Below, in pieces: positions 27,456-36,434 of a DNA stretch of 64,000 nt. The stretch's first letter is position 1, and each line of letters starts with the position of its first letter. The DNA is from Candidatus Zixiibacteriota bacterium (GTDB taxonomy: Bacteria > Zixibacteria > MSB-5A5 > GN15 > FEB-12). Location: assembly GCA_040756055.1 (NCBI GenBank), contig JBFLZR010000002.1, forward strand, positions 584,411-648,410, in the 5' to 3' direction. Below the pieces are notes generated by a model. It was not told the origin of the DNA. It saw only the letters and a program-made list of their open reading frames with translations, and searched no databases. Position numbers and translations under genes: made by a program.

Positions 27456-28271
27456 TTACCGAGAGAACGATATGCCGATACCCACCCGGGTGAGGGATTG
27501 CTTGTAGTCCACGAGGCTCTCGCCATAACCGTGTGATACCCGCACCATGAAATAACTCAAGGCCGCTTTGGGTATCGGAATACAATATGTCAGCACCATC
27601 CCCCCGTTGCCGGTGTTCAGATTCCCACGCACCATCAGATGCAACAGATGATTGCGATAAAAACGGTAGTACACGTTGATATCGCTGTGACCCAGATAAT
27701 CAGTTATATCGGGGTTGTCATCACCCACCGCATCCTCGGGGTCTTCCTTTTCATCTTCCGGGATGCGGTACCGAAGTTTGAGATACAAAAGAACGTTATC
27801 GCGGAAATAGTAAGGAGAAAAATATAACAGGTTCCAGCTTCGTGAGATGGGCGGTCTCTGACCGTTGGATTCGTGCTCAAAGCCGACATCGGCGCCGAAC
27901 TGTCCACCCCATCGCTCGAAACGCGCCGTCCGCCAGAACATCTCCGGGTTGTAATTCGTCTCCCGAAACGGCGCGGAGTTGTTGTGATCATAAGCCTGCC
28001 AGAACGAAATCTGGGTGTAGGCGAAATAGATCGGCAGACTGAAGATGCGGTGTTTGGCGCTAATTTGAAAGACAGCCTCGGTCTGCGCGCCATCGTATTC
28101 ATCGGAGAAGGTCACCGGCAGCATGAACATTTCCTTGTGCAGCGACAGGCCGGGGCCGGTGCGAATCATTTGAAAGTCCCGTGATACTTCGTCGGCGCCG
28201 GATACCGACGCGGCCAGAATCATCACCAACACAACTGGGGACAGGATACATATTCGATTGAATGCTGACAT
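27456..28271 (-). CDS. pldA: Outer-membrane phospholipase A (OMPLA)
   Basis: A 271-residue outer-membrane beta-barrel phospholipase A1. After a signal peptide (MSAFNRICILSPVVLVMILAA, ending near SGA) it shows the OMPLA signatures YFAYTQISFWQAY, NYNPEMFW, the catalytic HESNGQ (His and Ser) and RSWN (Asn), giving the His-Ser-Asn triad. Alternating strands make up the rest, and it ends in aromatic/basic residues (FSR). It degrades phospholipids misplaced in the outer leaflet and is strong evidence for an outer membrane. ATG 28271 starts the signal peptide, with GAGAGGT upstream. Confidence 0.92.
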   Translation of the reverse strand: MSAFNRICILSPVVLVMILAASVSGADEVSRDFQMIRTGPGLSLHKEMFMLPVTFSDEYDGAQTEAVFQISAKHRIFSLPIYFAYTQISFWQAYDHNNSAPFRETNYNPEMFWRTARFERWGGQFGADVGFEHESNGQRPPISRSWNLLYFSPYYFRDNVLLYLKLRYRIPEDEKEDPEDAVGDDNPDITDYLGHSDINVYYRFYRNHLLHLMVRGNLNTGNGGMVLTYCIPIPKAALSYFMVRVSHGYGESLVDYKQSLTRVGIGISFSR

Positions 28272-28427
28272 AACGAATCTACCTCTCTTAAGACGGATAT
28301 GCGCCGTGTTGTCATCCATCACCTTAGTAGGTCGAAATCCCCTGAGCATCGTTTCCGCCTGTGGCGGCGACGAGCGCGGTTTCGACATCTTTCTTGATTT
28401 TCGGCTTTGGCATTGGTTGTTTATTGT

Positions 28428-29570
28428 CTACCGCTTCATAATCTCCAGATAGTCGGTGAACTCGAACAACCGGTTACGCTTATAACCGGTTGTCTCCCTG
28501 AGAATCCCAAGAGAGACGAAATCACGCAGAAGATCATTACTTGCTTTCGACGACAGCTCGAGTTCTTTGCTCACCAGCCCGGCAGTAACCATCGGCCTTA
28601 CAAAAAGCAGGTCCAGAAACCGCTGACCGTTTTTTGCCTTCCTGCCGAGTGTCGGCACCTTGCCTGATGTCAACTGCTCCTTGAGAGCCAGAATGTCCTT
28701 CAGGGCAACAGCGGCTTCGATAGAGGTTGCCTCGATTGCCTGTAGGAAGAAGTGTATCCATCCCAGCAGGTCGTGCTTATCCCGAACCAGAGTGAGTTTG
28801 TCATAATAAAGACCCTTGTTCTTCTCGAAATAGTCGGAAGCATATAAGAGCGGGCGGTCGAGCATCCCGACGCTGACTAGATACAACGTAATCAAGAGCC
28901 GTCCAATGCGTCCGTTGCCGTCGAGAAACGGGTGGATGGTTTCGAACTGGTAATGAGCGATTGCGACTTTGACGAGATGCGGAATGGCGACGTGCTCGTT
29001 CTGCAGAAATTTTTCGAGGTCCGACATCAGGTTTTCAATGTGTTCGGCGGACGGCGGTACGAATATGGCGTTGTCTATGGTTGCCCCGCCGATCCAGTTC
29101 TGACTTCTGCGGAATTCCCCCGGACTCTTGTTCTTTCCACGCACATGCGAGAGTAGAGTGGCGTGAGTGTCTCTGATCAACCGGTTGGACAGGGGAAGTT
29201 TATTTAGCTTTGTCAGTGCACCATTTGTCGCCTCGACATATTTTTTCGTTTCCTGCCAGTCGTCGCGGTGCTCCGGGTTAACGTCGAGTTCATCGGAAAA
29301 GGCCTGCTCCATATTCGTATTGGTACCCTCAATACGGCTGGAAGTAACCGCCTCCTTCATCACGTAGGACTGAATGAATAGATCGATATTGGGTACAAAT
29401 TTTGCGAACGAGTTGAGCTCCCCAAGTCGTAGAGAGACGATCTCGATTTTTCGCTGGAGTATGGAATCCGAAATTTCCCAATCGTGGTTTATTTCGTTTG
29501 GCAGAAAATATTTGTATTTGTACCCCTTTAGCCATTTGCCGGAATTGAAATCTCTTATATCCATAAGCAC
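28428..29570 (-). CDS. Fic-domain AMP-transferase with N-terminal inhibitory motif and C-terminal winged helix
   Basis: A 380-residue class-II Fic protein. N-terminal segment with the inhibitory helix motif [S/T]xxxE[G/N] as SSRIEG (about residue 77), which blocks ATP when intact; a Fic core (about 110-250) with the catalytic HPFLDGNGRIGR; and a C-terminal helix-turn-helix region (about 310-375, LVSKELELSSKASNDLLRDF). The Fic motif is fully conserved, so target AMPylation is expected once inhibition is relieved. GTG 29570 lies 7 nt after a TATTTT box; ATG 29564 in the same frame is an alternative. Two identical 14-bp sites, 40 bp apart, overlap the promoter. Visibly AT-rich upstream region. 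Confidence 0.92.
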   Translation of the reverse strand: MLMDIRDFNSGKWLKGYKYKYFLPNEINHDWEISDSILQRKIEIVSLRLGELNSFAKFVPNIDLFIQSYVMKEAVTSSRIEGTNTNMEQAFSDELDVNPEHRDDWQETKKYVEATNGALTKLNKLPLSNRLIRDTHATLLSHVRGKNKSPGEFRRSQNWIGGATIDNAIFVPPSAEHIENLMSDLEKFLQNEHVAIPHLVKVAIAHYQFETIHPFLDGNGRIGRLLITLYLVSVGMLDRPLLYASDYFEKNKGLYYDKLTLVRDKHDLLGWIHFFLQAIEATSIEAAVALKDILALKEQLTSGKVPTLGRKAKNGQRFLDLLFVRPMVTAGLVSKELELSSKASNDLLRDFVSLGILRETTGYKRNRLFEFTDYLEIMKR

Positions 29571-29572
29571 CG

Positions 29573-29626
29573 AAAGTAAAATATAGAATTTCTTATTTTC
29601 CGTAAAGCTAAAAAAGTAAAATATAG
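29573..29626 (-). promoter_or_regulatory. Fic promoter with two identical operator-like repeats
   Basis: On the minus strand CTATATTTTACTTT occurs at 29586-29573 and again at 29626-29613, exactly 40 bp apart. The promoter is TTTACG (29606-29601), 17-bp spacer, TATTTT (29583-29578). The downstream copy overlaps the -10 box; the upstream copy lies just before the -35. Confidence 0.6.
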
Positions 29627-29740
29627 CTTTTTATATTTCACCTTCCGCGAACATCCACCCACCGCAAAAATGACTGTAAACCATTATAGATTATAGCCTT
29701 ATACATACAGACCACCATCTACAACTGTTTTAGCCTCTAA

Positions 29741-30787
29741 TCAAAAATTCCAGACAAAGTCGATATAAGGCAGCCACCCCACTTCATCTTCCTCCGGATC
29801 TCCATAGTAGTCAACTTCATCGCTTTGATTCTCATAGGATAGGGCGAAGCCGAGGTCCACTGTCATCTGCTCACCCATCAGCCTCACAGCGCCGAATCCC
29901 AGCATTCCGTCATCATCGCCGGGGATAAACCAGCCTTCGCCGACCAGCGAAGCACGACGGGCGATGCGGTATTCACCGCCGAACATGGCGGCCGGAGCGT
30001 CGGCCATCTCATCATCTTTAAACGCTATCCCGAGACCGGCCGTTATGCTCTGGTCATCGGTGCCATAGGTCATACTGCCCATACCGAAATAGAAAGTCTC
30101 TTCCCAGAGACGGAAAATCATCAGACTCGCGGCTACATCGAGTTGTTCGGCGGCCGGAAAACCGAGCTTGGGCATGATATAAAACATCTGATCATCGGCA
30201 TCGGGTATCAACGACACTCCGCCGGATATCATGAAATTGTCGGTGATGCCATACGCCACACCCGGGAAGAAGATCCACAGATCATAAAGGTAACCGTCTC
30301 GCGCCTTCAACGTCCGCGCGGTCGGCCCTATCAACAGACGGGTGCGATTGGGGTTGGGAAACCAATCTTTTTTTCTATCCACAGTCGCTACGGTCGATGG
30401 CGACACGGCCGGGGCTTCTTCTACCTCAACTGGCTCTTCAGCCGCGGGAGTCTCCTCGACAGCCGGGGTTTCCTCGACTTTCGCGGGCTCTTCTATTGTG
30501 GTAGGTTCTTCTACCTTCGGTTTTTCCTGAACTGTTTCTTTTATCGAATCGATCTTGGCCAGCAGGATAGGTATTTCCCCGAGTTCGGTTTGGAACTTGA
30601 TCTGTTCGGCGCGGATTTCCGTTATTTTGCCGATCAGCGATGAACCATCTACCAGCGTTATCACCTGTGTGACGCCTTCGGGGGGAATTCGAAGGTCACC
30701 GGTGTAGGCGTGGGCATTATCGGGAGTGCTCAGAGTGACGCATATGAGAGCCACTAATCCCAGCGAAAGGGTAAGGACACAGCGCAT
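29741..30787 (-). CDS. Exported beta-barrel-like protein with a Glu/Pro-rich linker
   Basis: A 348-residue exported protein. Signal peptide about 1-28 (ending NAHA). Residues about 35-85 form a small beta module (VTQVITLVDGSSLIGKITEI). A low-complexity linker follows with repeated KVEEP/AVEET motifs (about 90-130). The C-terminal 210 residues alternate short hydrophobic strands with turns and end in IDFVWNF, a C-terminal aromatic typical of outer-membrane beta-barrels. Probably an outer-membrane protein of unknown function, with the linker spanning the periplasm. Confidence 0.72.
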   Translation of the reverse strand: MRCVLTLSLGLVALICVTLSTPDNAHAYTGDLRIPPEGVTQVITLVDGSSLIGKITEIRAEQIKFQTELGEIPILLAKIDSIKETVQEKPKVEEPTTIEEPAKVEETPAVEETPAAEEPVEVEEAPAVSPSTVATVDRKKDWFPNPNRTRLLIGPTARTLKARDGYLYDLWIFFPGVAYGITDNFMISGGVSLIPDADDQMFYIMPKLGFPAAEQLDVAASLMIFRLWEETFYFGMGSMTYGTDDQSITAGLGIAFKDDEMADAPAAMFGGEYRIARRASLVGEGWFIPGDDDGMLGFGAVRLMGEQMTVDLGFALSYENQSDEVDYYGDPEEDEVGWLPYIDFVWNF

Positions 30788-31086
30788 TTCCAGACTCCTT
30801 TGAAAATGTGAGAGAATGGCAAGGCAATCGAATTTTCGGTGTGGAATGCGTACCGGCAGTTGCCGGAGGGGGATTCGCGGTCGCCGAAGTCCGATTTTGC
30901 CATAAACATAGATTGTTTGCCATTTATAGGTGGTGTTGATTTATATAAGTAACCGCTTGGGGAAAGTCAAGAATATGCCGGACAATGATTGGTTCATATA
31001 CCCCTTTGGAAATTAACAGTAGGTCGGCGTTCCGACGGGTATGTCCTCGCAACGCGAGGGTCACACGCCAAGTAACCCGACATCTT

Positions 31087-31159
31087 CTCACTGGATTCCG
31101 TTTTTCAACGGAATGACAGAAAGAGGGACGGAATGACAGAAAGGGGGACGGAATGACGC
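31087..31159 (+). repeat. Family B repeat with internal tandem 20-mers (copy 1)
   Basis: Begins CTCACTGGATTCCG with palindrome TTCCGTTTTTCAACGGAA, followed by tandem units of GGAATGACAGAAAG-(A/G)GGGAC. Confidence 0.8.
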
Positions 31160-31163
31160 GTCC

Positions 31164-31262
31164 GGGTGGCAGGCTCAAACTTGTTTGGGCCTGACAAAAG
31201 AAAACATCTCGACGGGTGGCAGGCTCAAACTTTGTTTGGGCCTGACAAAAGAAAACATCTCG
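31164..31262 (+). repeat. Two tandem family A copies
   Basis: Copies at 31164-31195 and 31214-31246, each GGGTGGCAGGCTCAAAC...TTTGGGCCTGAC and each followed by AAAAGAAAACATCTCGA, so the unit of about 50 bp is tandemly duplicated. Arms CAGGC / GCCTG can pair. Confidence 0.8.
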
Positions 31263-31321
31263 AGCGCATCCGTAGGCGTTTGATTTATCAAACGCGACAG
31301 TGTACAAACGGATCCCGCGTT

Positions 31322-31351
31322 GGTAGGCTCACGCCGCGGCGTGAGCTTACC
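31322..31351. repeat. 30-bp palindrome with one mismatch
   Basis: GGTAGGCTCACGCCG followed by CGGCGTGAGCTTACC; one mismatch between the arms. Confidence 0.75.
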
Positions 31352-31526
31352 ATGAGCGAGAGCACAAGACACACGAAAGCATAAAAACAACGAAGCAAAC
31401 CCAAATCGTGGTAATGGAATGAAAGGTATGGGCATATGGCAATTTTGCTGGCGCTGACATTTCGAGGCTTCCGAGAAGTCCTATCGCCTGAAGATCAGAT
31501 TTCTCCCTCTGGTCGAAATGACGTTG

Positions 31527-31635
31527 CTCACTGGATTCCGTTTTTCAACGGAATGACAGAAAGGGGACGGAATGACAGAAAGGGGGACGGAATGACGCGT
31601 CCGGGTGGCAGGCTCAAACTTTGTTTGGGCCTGAC
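31527..31635 (+). repeat. Composite of family B and family A (copy 2)
   Basis: Family B (31527-31599) followed by family A (31603-31635), in the same order and orientation as 31087-31195. Confidence 0.8.
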
Positions 31636-31756
31636 AATGGCGGATTCGAAGACGGGCCCGCCCTACTCTGGCCGTTATTGTGATACATATCGGAAATCAT
31701 CAAAAACCATCCTCCCGCGTTAAGCATTCTATCAAAAAAGCAGAAATAAGGACGTT

Positions 31757-31802
31757 TTGTCAGGTTTCCGTTAACCTACCCAAAGGGCCGACCACCCGGG
31801 GC
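31757..31802 (+). repeat. Family D repeat copy
   Basis: TTTGTCAGG... then CCCAAAGGGCCGACCACCCG, matching 27327-27371 in its core; located just downstream of the minus-strand pepP-like gene. Confidence 0.6.
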
Positions 31803-31819
31803 AAGCGCCGGTCCGATAC

Positions 31820-33142
31820 TCAGTGATCGGTGAGCGCCATCCACTGCTCAATTTCGGTTCTCTCCTTGGGAATCTGGTTTGAAAGGACCCGGTGACCATT
31901 TTCCGTAACAAGGACATCATCTTCTATCCGGATACCAATCCCGGATTCCGGCAAATAGACACCGGGCTCAACGGTGATTACCATTCCGGGCTCCAGCGGC
32001 TGCCAATAATCCCCAACATCGTGAGTCTCTATGCCGAGGTAGTGTGATGTGCCATGGATGAACGCATCGACATACCCGGCTCTTTGAATGACACCTCTGG
32101 CGATAGCATGAACAGAGTCTGGCGTGATGCCAGGTTTGATTGCTTCAATTGCCGCCTTCTGCGCCTCGAGAACTACATCATAGATTTGTGCCTGAGCTTC
32201 CGTGAATTTGCCATCTACGGGGAAAGTTCGCGTAATATCAGCAGCATAGTGATTCCATTCCGCCCCGAAATCAATCAGAACGAGTTCTCCCGGCTTTATT
32301 TCCTTGTCAAGTCGTCCATAGTGGAGAACAGTCGAGTGTCTTCCAGCCCCAACGATCGGCGCAAAGGAAGCAAACTGAGCACCTTGCTGTTTGCACGATT
32401 CCTGAAGTTTCGCGGCGAGCTGGAATTCGGAGACACCCGGGCGAATCAGCGGTAGTGATTCTATCAATCCCTGATAAGTAACTTCAATCGCCTTCTCTAT
32501 TGCGGCAATCTCTGATGGACTCTTTCGCATCCGCATCGCTTCCAGAAACTTTGAAGAATTCTTCGTTGTGACTCCCGGTATACGATCGCAAATCTTGCTG
32601 TAGAGGGCCATGTCTGGCGGGATTTCGGATCCTGGGCCTACAGGTCGTGAGATCATGTGTAGAACCGGCAAATGCCCGATGCGGCTTGTGAGCCACCAGT
32701 CAAGTTCCGAAGTGCGATTGATATCGTCTACCTGCAGAGCCGTCTTCAATGAGTCAGTGAGAGACGCTCGTTCGCCCAGCCAACGCTCTTCTTCCGGGTC
32801 TCTTGGGGCCAGGAACAGCACGGCACGGTGCTTCTCCCTGGGAGCCAGAAGCAAGATAGCTCCGGGATCATCAAGTCCGGTCAGATACCAGAAGTCCCCG
32901 TCGGCGCGATAGCCCATCTCGCCCCAATCTCCTCTGGAATAGATTATGGCCATACCGTCGCCAAGCGAATCGAGTAACGCCAGACGGCGCTCTGTGTAAA
33001 CCTCCGGTCCAAACGTCATTGGCACCGAGGCATTCCGGTCATTGCCTTCAGCTTTCAGCAAAAGAACGCAGACGAGACCAATCAGCAGAAGCAGTGCCCG
33101 CGATCGAGCCTTTTTGAAATAGTACACGGCATCTGTCACCAT
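31820..33142 (-). CDS. Exported Xaa-Pro aminopeptidase (M24B, PepP-like)
   Basis: A 440-residue proline-specific aminopeptidase. N-terminal hydrophobic segment (ALLLLIGLVCVLLLK, about 16-30) suggests a signal peptide or anchor, unusual because most PepP enzymes are cytosolic. The aminopeptidase-P N-domain covers about 40-190. The catalytic pita-bread domain has the five metal ligands in DFGAEW, ADITRTFP, HGTSHYLGIETHD, VTVEPGVY and IRIEDDVLVT (Asp, Asp, His, Glu, Glu). Length is normal for the family. Likely trims peptides in the periplasm. Confidence 0.9.
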   Translation of the reverse strand: MVTDAVYYFKKARSRALLLLIGLVCVLLLKAEGNDRNASVPMTFGPEVYTERRLALLDSLGDGMAIIYSRGDWGEMGYRADGDFWYLTGLDDPGAILLLAPREKHRAVLFLAPRDPEEERWLGERASLTDSLKTALQVDDINRTSELDWWLTSRIGHLPVLHMISRPVGPGSEIPPDMALYSKICDRIPGVTTKNSSKFLEAMRMRKSPSEIAAIEKAIEVTYQGLIESLPLIRPGVSEFQLAAKLQESCKQQGAQFASFAPIVGAGRHSTVLHYGRLDKEIKPGELVLIDFGAEWNHYAADITRTFPVDGKFTEAQAQIYDVVLEAQKAAIEAIKPGITPDSVHAIARGVIQRAGYVDAFIHGTSHYLGIETHDVGDYWQPLEPGMVITVEPGVYLPESGIGIRIEDDVLVTENGHRVLSNQIPKERTEIEQWMALTDH

Positions 33143-33333
33143 TGTTTATCCTTTCACAATAATTCGCCGTTGCGCGAACGATTTTTATCCTGTGCCGACT
33201 TTCTTCCAGCACCGACGGAGTGTTGAGCCGGGAATTTTCTACGATGTACTCTCTCTCCAACCCGGCGGCACTCCTGGCGGTCGTAGGCATATTATGAGGG
33301 GCGTTTCTGCCAATTGCAGGCCAGACACTCTGG

Positions 33334-34818
33334 TCATTGCCGCTCGCCCGCCTTGAATTCAGTCCACGGTTGCGAAGGACGGCTCTGCAGAATATCCTTC
33401 ATCCATTCGAACTGCTGGTGGTCGGCCAGAAACGCCCCAGCATCGAATGGAATTCCACACGCCGATCCCCATCGCGCCACAAAGCTCATCTGTTTGGCCA
33501 TCTTTGTATCTACCACCTTGGCGTCCAAAGTCCCCCACGGATCGTTGGGGACCGTCGGCCATTGCTGAAAGGGTCTGTCTTCAAGTTCCCAATGACCACA
33601 CAAGGTGCGCTCACCAGGGTGATCCTCTCGGCGGTAGACGTCATAATGGTCGGCTTCAAACTGTTTGCCCAATGCCACGTCGATCTTCCCGGCGTATTGG
33701 GCCATGAGTTGTTTCCAGCGAACGCGGCGCGCCACAACAGTCCCGCGGATATCGGTATCCTGAGTGTTAGTTTCGAATCTAAGAATCTTCAGGTCTTCTG
33801 CGATGTTAGACCCAACGAAGTATCCGTCTCGCTTACTTTCGAATCCGACATGTTTTAGGCCAAGTTCGAGCCGTGCAATTTCACCTGTGTTCACGTCACC
33901 CAGAAGCCAGGCATTAGCATATCCCCCGTTGTTACCCTGCTTCATGATAGCGCACCACTGGCCAATCGAGTCAGCATCCTGGGTAGCGCGACGTACCCTG
34001 GAAAACTCGGGGATGCCCTCCGGGTCAAAACCCTCAAAGGCCCCGATCGTGGTTTCTGCTCCCACCAGGCCGGCATCAGTGATGAAGAAATCCGTACCGC
34101 TGTGGATCCAACCCGGAAACGTTTGCATCAGAATCCTGTGTCCTTTTTCCGGGGCGATATCTATGATAACATTGGGTAACGCCATCCAGTAACCCAGCAT
34201 TGTGTTATGTCCAAGGACTACGCCGCCATCAACTGTCATACTCCCGGTGGCAATAAAGGCACTGCAAGACTGTTTGCCGGGACTCTCTTTCCCATCTTTA
34301 ATATTTTTCAATTCTTTGGGCCACCAGTACCAGATCAGTTCCAGGTAGGCATTGTAGGCGATGATATCGGCTCGAGAGTATTGGACGCCCGCAGCCAGGA
34401 GACCCTCCACTATCCCGTCCAGTTCGGCAAGGTTTTCCAGGTCGACCTTTCCCTCAAACATCGCTGATGCCTTTTCCGCAAGCCAATCCCACTCGGTTGC
34501 ACTCCGGAACTCCCAGTCTCCACGCATGGCCTCAATTCCCGTTGAAATCTCCCTGGCCAAGAGAAAGCCATGTTGATACCCTCGCTCGCGCGCCGATCCT
34601 TCGATATGCAGATAAACCCAGCCAGCTTTTTCATGACGGTAGGCTTTATCCAGTACGGTCTGTTGAAAGTCGGCCTTGGACTCGATTTCAGCAGCAGTGA
34701 TGGACGTCGCCCAGACAGGAGTGAACGCGGCCATAACAAGGGCCAGAAGGGTGGTTCTACGTATTGCGCTTCGCCATCCGTTCGTACTGGCCAGGCTCAC
34801 AATAGTCCACGTCTTCAT
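33334..34818 (-). CDS. Exported C45/phospholipase B-like N-terminal-nucleophile hydrolase
   Basis: A 494-residue exported hydrolase. The N-terminus (about 1-40) is a long basic-hydrophobic signal ending near VWATSITAA. The domain has the family entry phrase GSARERGYQHGFLLAREI and the candidate nucleophile in KQSCSAFIATGSMTVDGG, followed by VVLGHNTM. This Cys-Ser-(A)-F pattern is that of C45 peptidase/acyltransferase and phospholipase B-like Ntn hydrolases, which self-cleave just before the Cys. The substrate may be an amide or a lipid. ATG 34818 follows GGGAGAAAAGG; a longer frame lacks a ribosome-binding site. The 190-bp gap toward the PepP-like gene shows nothing recognisable. Confidence 0.78.
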   Translation of the reverse strand: MKTWTIVSLASTNGWRSAIRRTTLLALVMAAFTPVWATSITAAEIESKADFQQTVLDKAYRHEKAGWVYLHIEGSARERGYQHGFLLAREISTGIEAMRGDWEFRSATEWDWLAEKASAMFEGKVDLENLAELDGIVEGLLAAGVQYSRADIIAYNAYLELIWYWWPKELKNIKDGKESPGKQSCSAFIATGSMTVDGGVVLGHNTMLGYWMALPNVIIDIAPEKGHRILMQTFPGWIHSGTDFFITDAGLVGAETTIGAFEGFDPEGIPEFSRVRRATQDADSIGQWCAIMKQGNNGGYANAWLLGDVNTGEIARLELGLKHVGFESKRDGYFVGSNIAEDLKILRFETNTQDTDIRGTVVARRVRWKQLMAQYAGKIDVALGKQFEADHYDVYRREDHPGERTLCGHWELEDRPFQQWPTVPNDPWGTLDAKVVDTKMAKQMSFVARWGSACGIPFDAGAFLADHQQFEWMKDILQSRPSQPWTEFKAGERQ

Positions 34819-34907
34819 CCTTTTCTCCCTTCTCAAGCCTACATCGGGTGGATGCAAGCTTCGATATTTCTGATTATTCCGATTGACACCAGCAACAGAT
34901 GCCCTCT

Positions 34908-34955
34908 GTCGTAGGCACCGGCACCGATTTTCTCGATAACCCGGTAATGCGACAT
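34908..34955 (-). pseudogene. N-terminal remnant of a eukaryotic-like Ser/Thr protein kinase
   Basis: A minus-strand ATG at 34955 begins MSHYRVIEKIGAGAYD, which closely matches the usual start of bacterial Ser/Thr kinases (MxxYRIIEKLGAGGMG...), including the first glycine of the nucleotide loop. The similarity ends abruptly after GAG; the next residues (RGHLLLVSIGI) are not kinase-like. Only this stub remains, so it is a fragment left by deletion. Confidence 0.6.
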
Positions 34956-35025
34956 CACCACGCCGCCGGTTAGTAGCACGTGGGTTTTCGTCTTATCTTC
35001 TACAGGTCGCATGTTTCTCTTCAAG

Positions 35026-35739
35026 TCAACGGGAACTGATGATTCCTACAGAAATCCAGACTGACGGCACACGATAGTTTACGGTGCCTTCCCACTCATC
35101 TCCCGTGTAACGGTCGCGGTAGCTGATGTCGGCGTCGTGAGAGGCAGACATAAGTCTAAAATCCACCACAAGATGCTGTTTCTTCCCGACAGGGATAACG
35201 AGTCCCAAGCGCAAATGCGGGGTGATCCCCCATCCCATATCGATCTGCTGCGCCTGCGTTGTGGAGTCGTACCCCGATATACTGATATCGGCCGGTTCAT
35301 CGAGATACAGGTGATTGAAATACAAACTGATACCAACACCAGCATAGGGCCGTAATCGGCCGGCCGGCCTGCGCAGCGTAAGATCCAGGGTGGGTGAAAG
35401 GACAACAAAATCGGCTTCCGGCAGATTTTCAATATCCAGAGATGAAATAACTATATCTATGCCAGCTCTCGCAACGAGTGGCCGGAGATTATCAAAGAAG
35501 CCAGTAAAGCCGATTCCAAAACCGTTGCCGATCCCGTCAGACTTAGTTGTAAAAAGACCCGATATGGCGTACGAAAAATGACCTGCGTCATCAGGTGGCT
35601 TGGCTGAGCCCCCCATCAGGAGTGAATGAAAGGACAATGGTGAGTCATAATCCGCAACGAATGGCCTCGTGGCAAAGACCGTACCGTTTGCTGACATCGC
35701 AAAAACAGCAATCGATACGATGGCCATTATTTTCTTCAT
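35026..35739 (-). CDS. Predicted outer-membrane beta-barrel protein
   Basis: A 237-residue exported protein with a signal peptide (MKKIMAIVSIAVFAMSANG..., cut near VFA). The mature part alternates amphipathic strands with turns (FSYAISGLF, GFGIGFTGFFDNL, LRPYAGVGISLYFNHLYL, ITPHLRLGLVIPVG), a pattern of 8- to 10-stranded OmpW/OmpA-type barrels. It ends in WISVGIISSR. AGGAGGTGAAGT-type ribosome-binding site upstream. Function unknown. Confidence 0.72.
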   Translation of the reverse strand: MKKIMAIVSIAVFAMSANGTVFATRPFVADYDSPLSFHSLLMGGSAKPPDDAGHFSYAISGLFTTKSDGIGNGFGIGFTGFFDNLRPLVARAGIDIVISSLDIENLPEADFVVLSPTLDLTLRRPAGRLRPYAGVGISLYFNHLYLDEPADISISGYDSTTQAQQIDMGWGITPHLRLGLVIPVGKKQHLVVDFRLMSASHDADISYRDRYTGDEWEGTVNYRVPSVWISVGIISSR

Positions 35740-36328
35740 TCGACTTCACCTCCTTAGGAAGACATATGTGGTTACAGGATTTGCCAACAAACGGGTGGTA
35801 TAGATTCTCATTCGTTCGGAAGAAGGAACGGACATCGAAAAACGATGATGCAACTCTCCTATATTAGGGTGCTGCTTCATACAAACGATAACGCCATCCC
35901 CCAACCATATTAGCCAGATTGAGTCAAAAGCTTGATGTGCAGGTTGGTGCCCCTTGAGTTCAGAATCAGAATAGCGGTTTTAAATTTTTAGGCAACATTT
36001 TTTTCGATGTAGCTTTACGGAAAAGACATAAAAAGAGCCACAAATCCGGGTAACCCGTCGGTCGAGGGCGGATGAGGCACTCGGGGCGAGGCTGTCTTCC
36101 CCGGCCCCCGCATTTTCACTACAACATCAGGGTAAAATCGCAGGCGAGGTGGTCGTATATGAGGTTGAACATTTCACGACAAAAGAACACGGTCGTAGCT
36201 GTCACGTGGGGATCCGCCACCGGCGGGACAGCACGAAAATTGATGCACCGAAATGGCTTTGCGGAATGGCGATAACTATCGATGGAGAATGCAGTTAGTG
36301 AGATGTAGCATGATTTCGGGATCCCTGA

Positions 36329-36429
36329 AAAATGACGAAACAAAGCCAATTTGAGGCTAACCGGTACCCGGTGAGTCTGAAGATTCACCGGGCACAAAGA
36401 CATCTGAAGATTCACCGGGCACAACGAAG
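36329..36429 (-). repeat. Family C repeat, reverse copy with duplicated half-palindrome
   Basis: Read on the minus strand: two GTGCCCGGTGAATCTTCAG units, the second completing the hairpin, followed by a tail with TTGGCTTTGTTTCGTC. Same order as the complex copy at 24783-24897. Confidence 0.75.
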
Positions 36430-36434
36430 ACTAT

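Larger units (their letters stand above)
30788..31819. other. Repeat-rich intergenic island 2
   Basis: About 1 kb without a supportable gene. It contains a roughly 109-bp composite of families B and A occurring twice as direct copies (31087-31195 and 31527-31635), a further family-A copy in tandem (31214-31246), a 30-bp near-perfect palindrome (31322-31351) and a family-D copy near the end. Short open frames here translate the repeats. Confidence 0.7.

Noticed and set aside
31087-31635. Possible CRISPR array in island 2
   Set aside because: Repeats are palindromic elements and tandem 20-mers without regular unique spacers, and no cas genes are present.
31436-31723. Small open frames inside the repeat islands (also near 25.4 kb and 36.3 kb)
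   Set aside because: They translate the repeats themselves, have no ribosome-binding site and show the same peptide words in several copies.
29596-36024. Exact 15-bp inverted match: TTTTCCGTAAAGCTA at 29596-29610 and its complement at 36010-36024
   Set aside because: A few 15-bp matches are expected by chance in 64 kb searched on both strands, and the flanks do not agree.
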